Of a stretch of 64,000 bases of DNA, positions 46,959 to 54,721 are shown one piece after another (the stretch's first letter is position 1; every line of letters starts with the position of its first letter). Origin of the DNA: Anaeroglomus sp964630775 (GTDB lineage: Bacteria > Planctomycetota > Phycisphaerae > Sedimentisphaerales > Anaerohalosphaeraceae); assembly GCA_964630775.1 (NCBI GenBank), contig CAZVYY010000014.1, forward strand, positions 1-64,000, read 5' to 3'. Below the pieces are notes generated by a model. That model saw only the letters and a program-made list of their open reading frames with translations, was not told the DNA's origin and did no database searches. Position numbers and translations under genes: made by a program.

Positions 46959-49407
46959 ACTCCGGCTTGCGCACTGAGGCACAGAACTGGCCCATCTTCA
47001 TCATCGCATCATTGAGTTTGTCCATCGAGCCGTCAAGCTGGACGAACGCATTAACCAAATCCAGCAATTCCGGATCGGCGGGCTTTTCGCCGTAATGATG
47101 TTCAATATTGACAATCCCCGCATCCAGGCCATACTCCATCGCCTTGGCGACATACGCCCGACAAATGCCGATTTTTCGGCCGGGCAGGTCACGACAGCAG
47201 TTGCTGACACCCAGTGAGAAATGGCAGCCCTTCATCTGCGGATCGGATTTGATCTTCCGGATGGTATTGAATGCCCGGTAAGTATAGCCCGGCACACCCG
47301 GCTCCATCGGCATATCAATCGCCAGCGGAAAGACCGTCGAATCAAAGAAGATTTCCTCGGGCTTAAAGCCAAAGGTCATCGCCTTCCGGAACAATTCTTT
47401 TGCCAGGCCGAACAATTCATCCACGGAATGCGAACCGCCTGGGCCGGTGGGCTTTTCTTCACTGACCAGCAGGCCGATGAATGAAAAGTTGTATTCTTTT
47501 TTCAGCGGCATCATTTTATCCGCAGTATAGACTTTAATCGAATTCATCAGCGGCGCCCTGACCGGCTGATCGGTATTGTACCATTCTTTCAGGCCGGCAA
47601 TCAGCACCTCATCATTGCTGCTGTCCAGGCAAATCGGCACCCCCATGCCCCACTTACGAACCAGGCGGACATACTGTTTCATCATCCCCACCGCCGCATT
47701 CGCATCGGATTCACCAAAAGCATCCAGGTTGACGGCGATATAGCTTGCTCCATCCGAGGCCTGCGATTCAATCAACGCGCGGATATAGTCCAACTGCGGG
47801 CTTGGCTTGGTATAAGCATCCGGTCCAAGCTCCTGCAGTTGCTTCATAATTGCTCCGGTCTTGGGGATCGAAGCGTGTATCGATTCGCCGATTTCAATCA
47901 ACGGACGTTTCATTGTATGGTCCCTTCCAAACAGATAATTCACAATCGAACTGGTATGCTCCAGCGCCGGAATGCGGGGACGATTGCTGGTCTGCCGCAG
48001 CCGCTGCCGACCGCCAACCTCGGCGGCTGCCGAACCATAGACCTTCTCACCAATACACAACCGATCCTGATTATTGCCGCAATAACCCTTTACCGTGGCA
48101 TCGCCGCAGGGGACATTATCCAGTCCTTTCTCACAGCCGCCAATGGTGCAATAGCCGAAATTTTCAGGCAGGTAACAGTCTCCGCATTCCTGACACTCAA
48201 AAGCAAGGTATTTAAAGCCCTTTTCTATAGCATTAAACGCCTTGTATGTACAGCTTTTTTCCTTGTCGGCCCGCACCCAGTGCACACATTTGCGAAATGC
48301 CCGGAAGCCGCTGTATTTGGGGTCCAGAATCGCCCGGTGCATGAAATTAAAGAATTTCTCATTGAACCGCTTCTTTGGCCGCGATAACTCCACTGCCCTG
48401 CCGCTGTCATCATACAGATAAAACGCCTTCTCCGCCGGCCAGTACAAATTATCCTTATACTGCCGCCACTGGTCGCCGATTTGGGCAGCCCGCCGCAGAA
48501 TCTTCACGAAAATATCAAAATCGTGCACTCCGCCGATGTCCACCCCTGCAGCCCCAATCGACCGATACATCGCCACCTGCTGGGCCGCCCGTTCGATATG
48601 CTCGTCCACCGTTTCCGACTGCAGCTTGGCCAGCAGCGCATCGCTGACAAAGCAGCCCGGCAGCTTGATATCGTGCATCAGCCGCGGGGCCGGCGTCAGC
48701 GTCGTCAGCCAATAGACATTGCCCAGCACAGGGACTTCAATCCGATTATCCCTGAGATACTGCATCAACTCCATCGACTTTTTCCAGTCCCAGCCGACCT
48801 GAGTCACCAGAAACTCCGCTCCGGCGGCAATCTTCTTCTCCATTTTATAATACTGCTGCATCAGGGAAGCCTCGGTGTATTTAAAAGGCGACACCGCCGC
48901 TCCGGCAAAAATCAGCCGTGTCTGAGCCAACTGCTCTGGAGTGGATTTGATCAGGGCACTGTTGTTCATTTTGTGGATTTGGCTCAACAGCCCCACCGAT
49001 TCGACCTCAAACACCCCTTTGGCCTTCACCGGCTTATCCCCAGTCAGAGCCAGCAGCGTTTCCACGCCGCGCTGACGGTACCCCACCAGCGTGCTGGTCA
49101 GCCCATCTGCATTGCTGTCTTTGCAGCTCAGATGCGGAATAAAATCCAAATCCCCCAGCAAGTTCTTCTGCGTAAGCACGGCCAGTACATCGGACGGGTC
49201 GATATTGGCTACTCCGCCGGGATTTTGCGGCAGCATGATACCGGTAAAATCAAAGCCGCTCGGAATCACCCCCGCCCCGGCCTGCTGATACCCTGTCAGG
49301 AATTTCTCAATCGGGGCGAAGCTGTACCCCGGCCCGCCCGTCAGCTCGGCAACAATGATAAAATCCTTTTTTGCCCGCAGTTGCGCCTTTAATCTCTTTT
49401 GAGCCAC
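46957..49407 (-). CDS. MetF / MTHFR-C / pterin-binding methyl-branch fusion protein
   Basis: 816 residues in three parts. About 1-310: MetF-type flavin barrel for methylenetetrahydrofolate reduction (AELTGGPGYSFAPIEKFL, LSCKDSNADGLTSTL, LLALTGDKP, GAEFLVTQVGWD). About 320-490: MTHFR C-terminal cysteine-rich domain as in MetV of acetogens, with CQECGDCYLPENFGYC and the later GGC and CGD cysteines at about 403-445. About 505-816: pterin-binding barrel of the MetH/AcsE methyltransferase type (IEIGESIHASIPKTG, VNLDAFGESDANAA, PICLDSSNDEVLIAGL). It may reduce methylene-THF and pass the methyl group to a corrinoid protein. The stop touches repeat A; ahbAB lies 225 nt upstream. Confidence 0.85.
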   Translation of the reverse strand: MAQKRLKAQLRAKKDFIIVAELTGGPGYSFAPIEKFLTGYQQAGAGVIPSGFDFTGIMLPQNPGGVANIDPSDVLAVLTQKNLLGDLDFIPHLSCKDSNADGLTSTLVGYRQRGVETLLALTGDKPVKAKGVFEVESVGLLSQIHKMNNSALIKSTPEQLAQTRLIFAGAAVSPFKYTEASLMQQYYKMEKKIAAGAEFLVTQVGWDWKKSMELMQYLRDNRIEVPVLGNVYWLTTLTPAPRLMHDIKLPGCFVSDALLAKLQSETVDEHIERAAQQVAMYRSIGAAGVDIGGVHDFDIFVKILRRAAQIGDQWRQYKDNLYWPAEKAFYLYDDSGRAVELSRPKKRFNEKFFNFMHRAILDPKYSGFRAFRKCVHWVRADKEKSCTYKAFNAIEKGFKYLAFECQECGDCYLPENFGYCTIGGCEKGLDNVPCGDATVKGYCGNNQDRLCIGEKVYGSAAAEVGGRQRLRQTSNRPRIPALEHTSSIVNYLFGRDHTMKRPLIEIGESIHASIPKTGAIMKQLQELGPDAYTKPSPQLDYIRALIESQASDGASYIAVNLDAFGESDANAAVGMMKQYVRLVRKWGMGVPICLDSSNDEVLIAGLKEWYNTDQPVRAPLMNSIKVYTADKMMPLKKEYNFSFIGLLVSEEKPTGPGGSHSVDELFGLAKELFRKAMTFGFKPEEIFFDSTVFPLAIDMPMEPGVPGYTYRAFNTIRKIKSDPQMKGCHFSLGVSNCCRDLPGRKIGICRAYVAKAMEYGLDAGIVNIEHHYGEKPADPELLDLVNAFVQLDGSMDKLNDAMMKMGQFCASVRKPE

Positions 49408-49632
49408 AGCAGAATCTCCAAATGTCTATTGTCTAAGGTTTCTGTTCCTGAACGAAATTGTCCGCCCGAGGCGCGGCTAAGATCCGTTTCAATATATTCT
49501 GTGGCCATCCTCGCGGCAAAATATACTTGTTAAGTATACCTGAGCATTCATTATAGAGAAAATGTAACGACAGCGTACCCGAATGCAACTTGTTTTTTGT
49601 CTTTTCTTGCTCTTATTCAGGCAAAATCGACA

Positions 49633-50586
49633 TCACGAATAGAAAACCGGTTTTTTCTTGAACTCGCGTACCGTCGGCAGCAGAGCATAATCACAAATAC
49701 GGTATTCCTCAGCAAGTTCATCGATAAACCGCTGTACATCCTCCATCCGTCCGGCGTGAATCATCGCAAACAGATTATACGGCCAGCCGGCAAAAGTCTT
49801 TCGCTGATAACAATGGCTGACCGCCGCACGCGACGCCATCGCCTTGCCCGCTGCATCCATCCGGGCTTTCTCCACGACCGTCGCCAGCATCACATTGACT
49901 GTATAGCCCAGCTTACGGTGGTCCAGCACCGCAACGATACGCCGGATTACGCCCTTATCGGACAACTCCTGTGCAATTTTCAGCAAATCCGGACTCAACG
50001 GGCTTTGGGTCAATACGATATCGTCCTGCATAAGACGCAATGCCTGCCGCTGGTCTGCCGTCAATTCCACAACTCCGCCCGGCTCACCCACAGGCTGATA
50101 CTCCCCCGCCAGAAAATCCTTCGCTGAAGGCCCGGCCGGGTCAAAACGCACATCCAGCTTATAAACCGTCTCGGCCGGCAAGGCCTGGAATTCCACCCCG
50201 GTTTGCTGCGTCAGTTTGTCTAAAATGGCTTCGATTCGCTCGAAGGATTCATCCTGACAGGTAAACCAAAGATTGAACTTGTGATTCCGCAGATAATTAT
50301 GCGACACCCCCTCAAGCGCATTGACCGCCTCAGCCACCGCGTCCAGCTTTTCTGTCGGCACACTGGCCGTAACCAGCGTCGCCACACGGCCCAGCCGTTT
50401 ATAATCCAACTGCGCCCGGTATCGGCGGATATACCCCTGTTCTTTGAGCCGTCGGATTGCAGCGATCGCATCGGCCTCCGAACAGCCCGCCTGCTGTGCT
50501 AATGCCCGAAACGGCCGCTCCGTCAGCGGCAAGGGGTTCTGCACCCATTGCAATACACAGTTGTCTAACTCAGAACGTCCGGTCAT
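49633..50586 (-). CDS. Siroheme decarboxylase, AhbA and AhbB fused
   Basis: 317 residues made of two Lrp/AsnC-like halves, each with an N-terminal winged HTH-like part and a RAM-like beta-alpha domain. The first half ends near 155 (HNYLRNHKFNLWFTC); the second runs 165-317 (HCYQRKTFAGWPYNLFAMIHA). These H-x-Y and W-P-Y-N/F-N-L-W motifs mark siroheme decarboxylases, which in most organisms are two separate subunits, AhbA and AhbB. It makes 12,18-didecarboxysiroheme from siroheme. The ATG overlaps the ahbD stop by 4 nt, supporting the assignment over a transcription regulator. Confidence 0.83.
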   Translation of the reverse strand: MTGRSELDNCVLQWVQNPLPLTERPFRALAQQAGCSEADAIAAIRRLKEQGYIRRYRAQLDYKRLGRVATLVTASVPTEKLDAVAEAVNALEGVSHNYLRNHKFNLWFTCQDESFERIEAILDKLTQQTGVEFQALPAETVYKLDVRFDPAGPSAKDFLAGEYQPVGEPGGVVELTADQRQALRLMQDDIVLTQSPLSPDLLKIAQELSDKGVIRRIVAVLDHRKLGYTVNVMLATVVEKARMDAAGKAMASRAAVSHCYQRKTFAGWPYNLFAMIHAGRMEDVQRFIDELAEEYRICDYALLPTVREFKKKPVFYS

Positions 50587-51617
50587 TTCACTTTATCCAT
50601 ACTCGTTTGCCCAAGCACACACAAGGGATCCTGCCCCAGCAGGTGGCCGTTAGCAATCAGGGCCCGCGCCCGGCAGCCCCGGCAGTCGGCCAAAAAACCG
50701 CATCGTCCGCAGAAATCCTGATACTGCGATAAATCCCGTATCGACCGCAGCAGCGGGCTGTTGTGCCAGATATCCACCAGATTATACCCGTTTTGCACCA
50801 GATTACCCGCCTGAAGTTCCAGGAATCCGCAGGTCTGCACATCCCCCTGATAGCTGATAAACGCAAATCCGCTGGCCGCCAGACACCCACGAACATGGTC
50901 GGCGCCCGGGATGTTCTTCTGCCGGGCGACGCGGGCAAACTGCGGCCCGCAGGTCACACGCAATTCAATCGGATAGGTCGCCTTCATCGACGCCAGCGTC
51001 TCCAGAACCTGCTCATACCGCTTCGGCTCCAGCAGCAATTGCGTATCCTGCTCGGCCCGCCCCACCGGCACCAACACAAACGGATTCCAGCAGGACGCCC
51101 CCAGCTCCACCGCCAGCCGGGCAATCGCATCCAACTGCTCCACATTCACCCCCGTCAGGGTTGTGTTGATTTGAAACCGCAGGTTGGCCTTGCGGGCCTT
51201 TTCGATGGCCTTGAGCGTCGTTTCAAATGCCTCCGGCACCTGCCGAAACGCATCATGGCTGGCCGCATCCGGCCCATCCAGCGAAAACGAAAACGACAGC
51301 AATCCCGCCCGTTTGAACCGTTGAACCGCAGCATCATCCAGCAGCGCCCCGCAGGTCGCTATCGCCATCCGCAGGCCCAGCGATTTGCCGTAATCGGTCA
51401 GGTCAAAGATATCCTGCCGCATCATCGGCTCCCCGCCGGTCAGCACGACTACGCACTTTTTCAGTTCCGCTATCGCTTCCAGAATCTTTCGGCACTGGTC
51501 CGTCGAAAGGACATCCTGTTCACGGGTCGTGGCCGACGCCCGGCAATGCCGACATCGCAGCACACACCGCCGCGTCACTTCAAATGCAATTATCGTGGGT
51601 TTTATAATTTCAGCCAT
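50583..51617 (-). CDS. ahbD: Heme b synthase AhbD (radical SAM/SPASM)
   Basis: 344 residues. The radical SAM motif CVLRCRHC (C18, C22, C25) sits in the sequence CRHCRASATT, typical of AhbD/NirJ. VVLTGGEPMMRQDIFDL and FSFSLDGPDAASHDAFR follow, and the SPASM cysteines end in CGRCGFLADCRGCRARA. It converts Fe-coproporphyrin III to heme by oxidative decarboxylation of two propionates. The ATG at 51615-51617 is chosen; the upstream TTG lies within a low-complexity repeat. Cotranscribed with ahbAB; hemB is 355 nt upstream across repeats. Confidence 0.85.
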   Translation of the reverse strand: MAEIIKPTIIAFEVTRRCVLRCRHCRASATTREQDVLSTDQCRKILEAIAELKKCVVVLTGGEPMMRQDIFDLTDYGKSLGLRMAIATCGALLDDAAVQRFKRAGLLSFSFSLDGPDAASHDAFRQVPEAFETTLKAIEKARKANLRFQINTTLTGVNVEQLDAIARLAVELGASCWNPFVLVPVGRAEQDTQLLLEPKRYEQVLETLASMKATYPIELRVTCGPQFARVARQKNIPGADHVRGCLAASGFAFISYQGDVQTCGFLELQAGNLVQNGYNLVDIWHNSPLLRSIRDLSQYQDFCGRCGFLADCRGCRARALIANGHLLGQDPLCVLGQTSMDKVK

Positions 51618-51627
51618 AACATCTTTC

Positions 51628-51658
51628 AAGGTAAAGGGCAAAAGGTAAAAGGTAAAAG
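51628..51658 (+). repeat. AAGGTAAA-type low-complexity arm, left
   Basis: A run of GGTAAA(A) units just upstream of the ahbD ATG. Its reverse complement reappears, with changes, at 51947-51979, so the two arms bracket a 290-nt block that contains repeat copy B and the twin-hairpin element. Confidence 0.6.
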
Positions 51659-51664
51659 TATGGA

Positions 51665-51679
51665 TAGCCCTTCGGGCTA
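51665..51679. repeat. Short palindrome TAGCCC-TTC-GGGCTA
   Basis: Perfect 6-bp inverted repeat with a 3-nt centre, 8 nt before repeat copy B. Part of the nested repeat block between hemB and ahbD. Confidence 0.6.
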
Positions 51680-51686
51680 AATATCT

Positions 51687-51790
51687 ATACTGACCCTACT
51701 TAAATTTTTCTGGTTCGTCGCGGCTAAGTACAGTGGCATCAACCACTTGCTGCTTTTGCTCGCGGAATAATCATACCCGTTGGGTATAAT
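51687..51790. repeat. Dispersed 104-bp repeat, copy B
   Basis: Same orientation as copy A at 46855-46958, about 12 differences over 104 aligned positions. Its closing inverted repeat is ATACCC-GTT-GGGTAT, so the centre changed while the arms stayed. Confidence 0.88.
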
Positions 51791-51812
51791 TCTCAAACTG
51801 GCCGACCCGACT

Positions 51813-51883
51813 TGTCATACCCGCGGAGGCGGGTATCCAGCTTTTGCTTGAAACTCTGGATTCCCGCTTTCGCGGGAATGACA
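51813..51883. repeat. Twin-hairpin inverted element (REP/MITE-like)
   Basis: Two 28-nt arms (51813-51840 and 51856-51883) are imperfect inverted copies, TGTCATACCCGC... and ...GCGGGAATGACA. Each arm is itself a hairpin (CCCGC/GCGGG). This two-hairpin plan resembles REP-doublets mobilised by RAYT transposases; no such transposase gene is in the window. Confidence 0.75.
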
Positions 51884-51946
51884 ATATGCAATACCTATTC
51901 ACTTGTGAGTTTATCGTTTCAATATTCGTTCATTTTGAGTTATTGA

Positions 51947-51979
51947 ATTTTTCCCTTTACCTTTTTCCTTTTTACTTTA
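51947..51979 (-). repeat. AAGGTAAA-type low-complexity arm, right
   Basis: Pyrimidine-rich stretch containing CCCTTTACC, the reverse complement of GGTAAAGGG in the left arm. It overlaps the last codons of hemB (stop at 51972-51974). Confidence 0.55.
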
Positions 51980-53006
51980 ACATCTTCGCTGCTTCCGGAG
52001 CAAAATACGTAATAATAATATCCGCCCCCGCCCGCTTGATCGACAGCAGGCTTTCCATCATCGCTGCCTCATAATCCAGCAGACCGGCCTTGGCGGCGGC
52101 ATGAATCATCATGTATTCCCCGGATACATTATACGCCGCAATCGGTACATCAAAATGATGCCGGGCCAGGGCGATGATATCCAGATACGGCAAGGCGGGC
52201 TTGACCATCACAATATCGGCCCCCTGCACAATATCCTCTTCCATCTGGCGAAGCCCCTGCCTGCCGCAGGCCGGGTCGATTTGGTGCGTCCGGCGGTCGC
52301 CGAAACTCGGCGTGCTCTGGGCGGCATCGCGGAACGGCCCGTAAAACGCCGAGGCAAACTTGGACGAATAGGACATGATCCCGCATTCGACATAGCCTTC
52401 GGTATCCAGCGTCTCCCGAATCAGCCCCACCCGGCCATCCATCATATCCGACGGCGCCACGATATCCGCCCCCGCCCGGGCGTGGGCCAGGGCCATCGAC
52501 GCCAGCACCTCAATCGTGCTGTCGTTGTCGATATGGCCTTCATATTGCTGAACCGCCGGCGTCGCAAACGGCGACGGTTTGCGTTTGGGTTTCGCATCCG
52601 CCGCCATAATCAGCCCGCAGTGGCCGTGGTCGGTATAGGCACACAGGCAGACATCCGTAATCACCAGCAGTTGCGGACACTTGGCCTTGATTTTGGCAAT
52701 CGCCTGGCAGACCGCCGAATCCATCGCCGAGGCCCGCGAGGCGACGGCGTCTTTTTTCTCTTTAGTCCCGAACAGCAGGATGGCGGGAATGCCCAACTCA
52801 GCCATCGCAGCCGCCTCTTTAGCCGCCAGGTCGGGCGAAAACCGATAGCAATTGGCCATCGCCTCAATCGGCTCCTTGACCTGCTTGCCCGGACAGACAA
52901 ACATCGGATAAACCAGGTCATCGACCGACAGCCGAACCTCGCTGACCATCCGCCGCATCGTCGCATTCACCCGCAACCGCCGAAATCGTGTTTGTGGAAA
53001 GGACAT
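51972..53006 (-). CDS. hemB: Delta-aminolevulinic acid dehydratase (porphobilinogen synthase)
   Basis: 344 residues. Condenses two 5-aminolevulinate molecules to porphobilinogen. Family blocks: RFRRLRVNATMRRMVSEVRL, LVYPMFVCPG, then VITDVCLCAYTDHGHCG with the metal-ligand Cys/His. Next come SDMMDGRVGLIRETLD and MVKPALPYLDII with the active-site Lys, and AAYNVSGEYMMI. The cysteine-containing metal site suggests a zinc enzyme. It heads the heme run, with ahbD and ahbAB downstream on the same strand, and supplies the tetrapyrrole pathway that feeds siroheme. Confidence 0.96.
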   Translation of the reverse strand: MSFPQTRFRRLRVNATMRRMVSEVRLSVDDLVYPMFVCPGKQVKEPIEAMANCYRFSPDLAAKEAAAMAELGIPAILLFGTKEKKDAVASRASAMDSAVCQAIAKIKAKCPQLLVITDVCLCAYTDHGHCGLIMAADAKPKRKPSPFATPAVQQYEGHIDNDSTIEVLASMALAHARAGADIVAPSDMMDGRVGLIRETLDTEGYVECGIMSYSSKFASAFYGPFRDAAQSTPSFGDRRTHQIDPACGRQGLRQMEEDIVQGADIVMVKPALPYLDIIALARHHFDVPIAAYNVSGEYMMIHAAAKAGLLDYEAAMMESLLSIKRAGADIIITYFAPEAAKMLK

Positions 53007-53047
53007 TGTTATTCTCCGTACATTTTATAGAATGGATTTTAGCCCAT

Positions 53048-53578
53048 TCAGTTATTCTTATACTTAAATTCCGAATTCCATGCCTCTCTTTTCTCATTTT
53101 CCATCTGTTGACATAATGTATCATAGTAATGGCCAGATGTAAAAACATAGATGATTTTATCGTCTTGCTGCTTCATGCTGACAGGAAGATTTTGTTCCGA
53201 GAATTCTCGATTCAGTTTTGAAGCCAAATACAGCGAATACATTGCTGCAATAAAACTGGGAAGCCCCAAATACCAGACATTTTGGATAAACAGATAAAAA
53301 CCAAGGCTAAGACAGACAAGAAACAGCACTATGGACAACCAAGCTTTTTTATTCGGGAAAAACAGGTTAAATTTACATCGAAAACAAAAAGGCACTGAAA
53401 TCTTACTCGGACTGAAGATTTTGACTAATTCAAAAAAAGGTATAAATGTCGAGGCCACAGCAATTGCCATGTCTTGATTATCAAGATAATATCGCCCTCT
53501 TGTTTTTCGACCACATCGAATACAATAGGGTTCAAATGGTACTGGTTTTGGATTTTCTAAAAAAATTGGATCATTCAT
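53048..53578 (-). CDS. Hypothetical membrane protein with paired CxxC motifs
   Basis: 176 residues. Two CxxC motifs (CIRCGRKTRG near 19-28 and CFRCKFNLFF near 65-74) could form a zinc ribbon. Two adjacent hydrophobic segments follow (LSIVLFLVCLSLGFYLFI and YLGLPSFIAAMYSLYLA), then a charged C-terminal domain. I recognise no family. The gene is clearly more AT-rich than its neighbours, which suggests a recent arrival. It is on the same strand as hemB, 41 nt upstream. Confidence 0.65.
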   Translation of the reverse strand: MNDPIFLENPKPVPFEPYCIRCGRKTRGRYYLDNQDMAIAVASTFIPFFELVKIFSPSKISVPFCFRCKFNLFFPNKKAWLSIVLFLVCLSLGFYLFIQNVWYLGLPSFIAAMYSLYLASKLNREFSEQNLPVSMKQQDDKIIYVFTSGHYYDTLCQQMENEKREAWNSEFKYKNN

Positions 53579-53879
53579 AATTTTTCAAAACTAAATACAA
53601 CTTGTTTTCACCACTCCTTCGGACCTTGATTAACCGCCTCAACACCAAGACCACAAATGATTTTCAGAACAATCTAATCCGCAATAAGCGATATCATCGG
53701 CTTTGTTTTCAAGCATTTTATACTCCCTAACTATCCTTATGAATGGTTGTGATAACGCAATCACAAGCTGGGCTTCAAGTTTACATAAAGCCTGATTTTC
53801 GACTGAATTATACTATAAATCCCCCGCCTTGTTCCAGTTCTATCTTGAAATCCGGCTTGAAAACAGGGATAATCCCGAC
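53579..53879. other. Spacer before the small helical gene
   Basis: 300 nt, AT-rich; no gene seen. TATACT and TATAAA boxes at 53811-53819 could serve the gene at 53880 but lack a clear -35. Confidence 0.4.
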
Positions 53880-54113
53880 ATGACACAACCCCAGCTATTG
53901 ACACTACCCGACTCCGTCTTAGAGGATCTGGACGGCCTGATTGCCCGCTATCCGGCCCTGGCCGAGGCGGCGGCCTACGGTATCGATATCTCCCTGCTGA
54001 TCGACAACCTCCGCCGTCCCGTCGAAGAACGCATCCGCCGGCACCAGCAGGCCCTCAACGCCATCCGGCAGCTTCGAAAAGCCAAACTAATCGACCCCAA
54101 ACAGACGCCCTGA
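53880..54113 (+). CDS. Small helical protein, orphan nucleotidyltransferase-partner type
   Basis: 77 residues, helical throughout: LPDSVLEDLDGLIARYPALAEAAAYG, then GIDISLLIDNLRRPVEERIRRHQQALN. The layout (a short helical start, a GID-x-SLL-x-NL segment, then P-x-ER-x-RR) recalls the small proteins that precede nucleotidyltransferases in toxin-antitoxin-like pairs. Here no nucleotidyltransferase follows; the next gene is convergent. AGGGA lies about 10 nt before the ATG at 53880. The similarity is from memory of such families, not a search. Confidence 0.6.
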   Translation: MTQPQLLTLPDSVLEDLDGLIARYPALAEAAAYGIDISLLIDNLRRPVEERIRRHQQALNAIRQLRKAKLIDPKQTP

Positions 54114-54135
54114 CCCGCTCGTTGCGGGTATAGGT

Positions 54136-54708
54136 TTAATGTGCAATCCTCCAATCCGTACGGTCGTTATTCACAGACACGACCTCGGCATTGGTAATCC
54201 GCCAGATGTCTCCGGCCTCTTTCTGAAATCCCACCGTCATCTCGGCAAAAAACAGCCCGCCCGCCGCGGCATACGAGCTTTTAGGGTCCAGAAAAACCGC
54301 CATATTTAATTTCGCCTGGGCCGTCCCCTGAAAGATGTTGATGGTCAGTTCCTGAAACCGCACCTTGGAAATGGCCGCACTCCTGAAAATCCCGCCGATA
54401 TCGTCCATAAAAACGGCCTTATTCGGATGAAGCACGTCTTTATATCGCTGTGAAATCAGCGGCTCGATGGTTCGTGCATCTCTGGCCACCGCCGCATCTC
54501 GGCACGTCAGGACAATCCCCCGTACCTGCTCGTAATCGGTCTTGACTAAATAATCCAGCCCGAAGCCCGCTGCGACAATCAGCACCCCCAGAATAATCGC
54601 CAAAAGACCGTTTTTCTCCGATACATTATTGCGAACCCATACGCCGATAATCAGTGTGACAATGCCCACAATCAACAGCAGCCACGGATCCTCAAATACA
54701 TTCCACAT
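54136..54708 (-). CDS. Membrane-anchored protein with NTF2-like domain
   Basis: 190 residues. Two hydrophobic segments at the N-terminus (LLLIVGIVTLIIGVWV and GLLAIILGVLIVAAGFGLDYL) are followed by an extracytoplasmic domain of about 125 residues. Its pattern (RDAAVARDARTIEPLISQRY, then RVRFQELTI-like strands and WRITNAEVV) fits an NTF2-like fold. Function unknown. It begins 13 nt after surE ends, on the same strand. Confidence 0.65.
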   Translation of the reverse strand: MWNVFEDPWLLLIVGIVTLIIGVWVRNNVSEKNGLLAIILGVLIVAAGFGLDYLVKTDYEQVRGIVLTCRDAAVARDARTIEPLISQRYKDVLHPNKAVFMDDIGGIFRSAAISKVRFQELTINIFQGTAQAKLNMAVFLDPKSSYAAAGGLFFAEMTVGFQKEAGDIWRITNAEVVSVNNDRTDWRIAH

Positions 54709-54721
54709 AAAACTCCTTCCT

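Noticed and set aside
46779..46982. 67-codon minus-strand frame across repeat copy A
   Set aside because: It begins inside the end of the MetF-fusion gene and runs into the nucleotidyltransferase gene. A conserved stretch in another frame of the repeat is noted separately, but no intact gene is present.
49633..50586. Lrp/AsnC transcription regulator
   Set aside because: Two complete halves, siroheme-decarboxylase motifs in both and coupling to ahbD fit AhbAB better.
46855..51883. CRISPR array
   Set aside because: The repeats are few, of unequal length, kilobases apart, and no cas gene is present.
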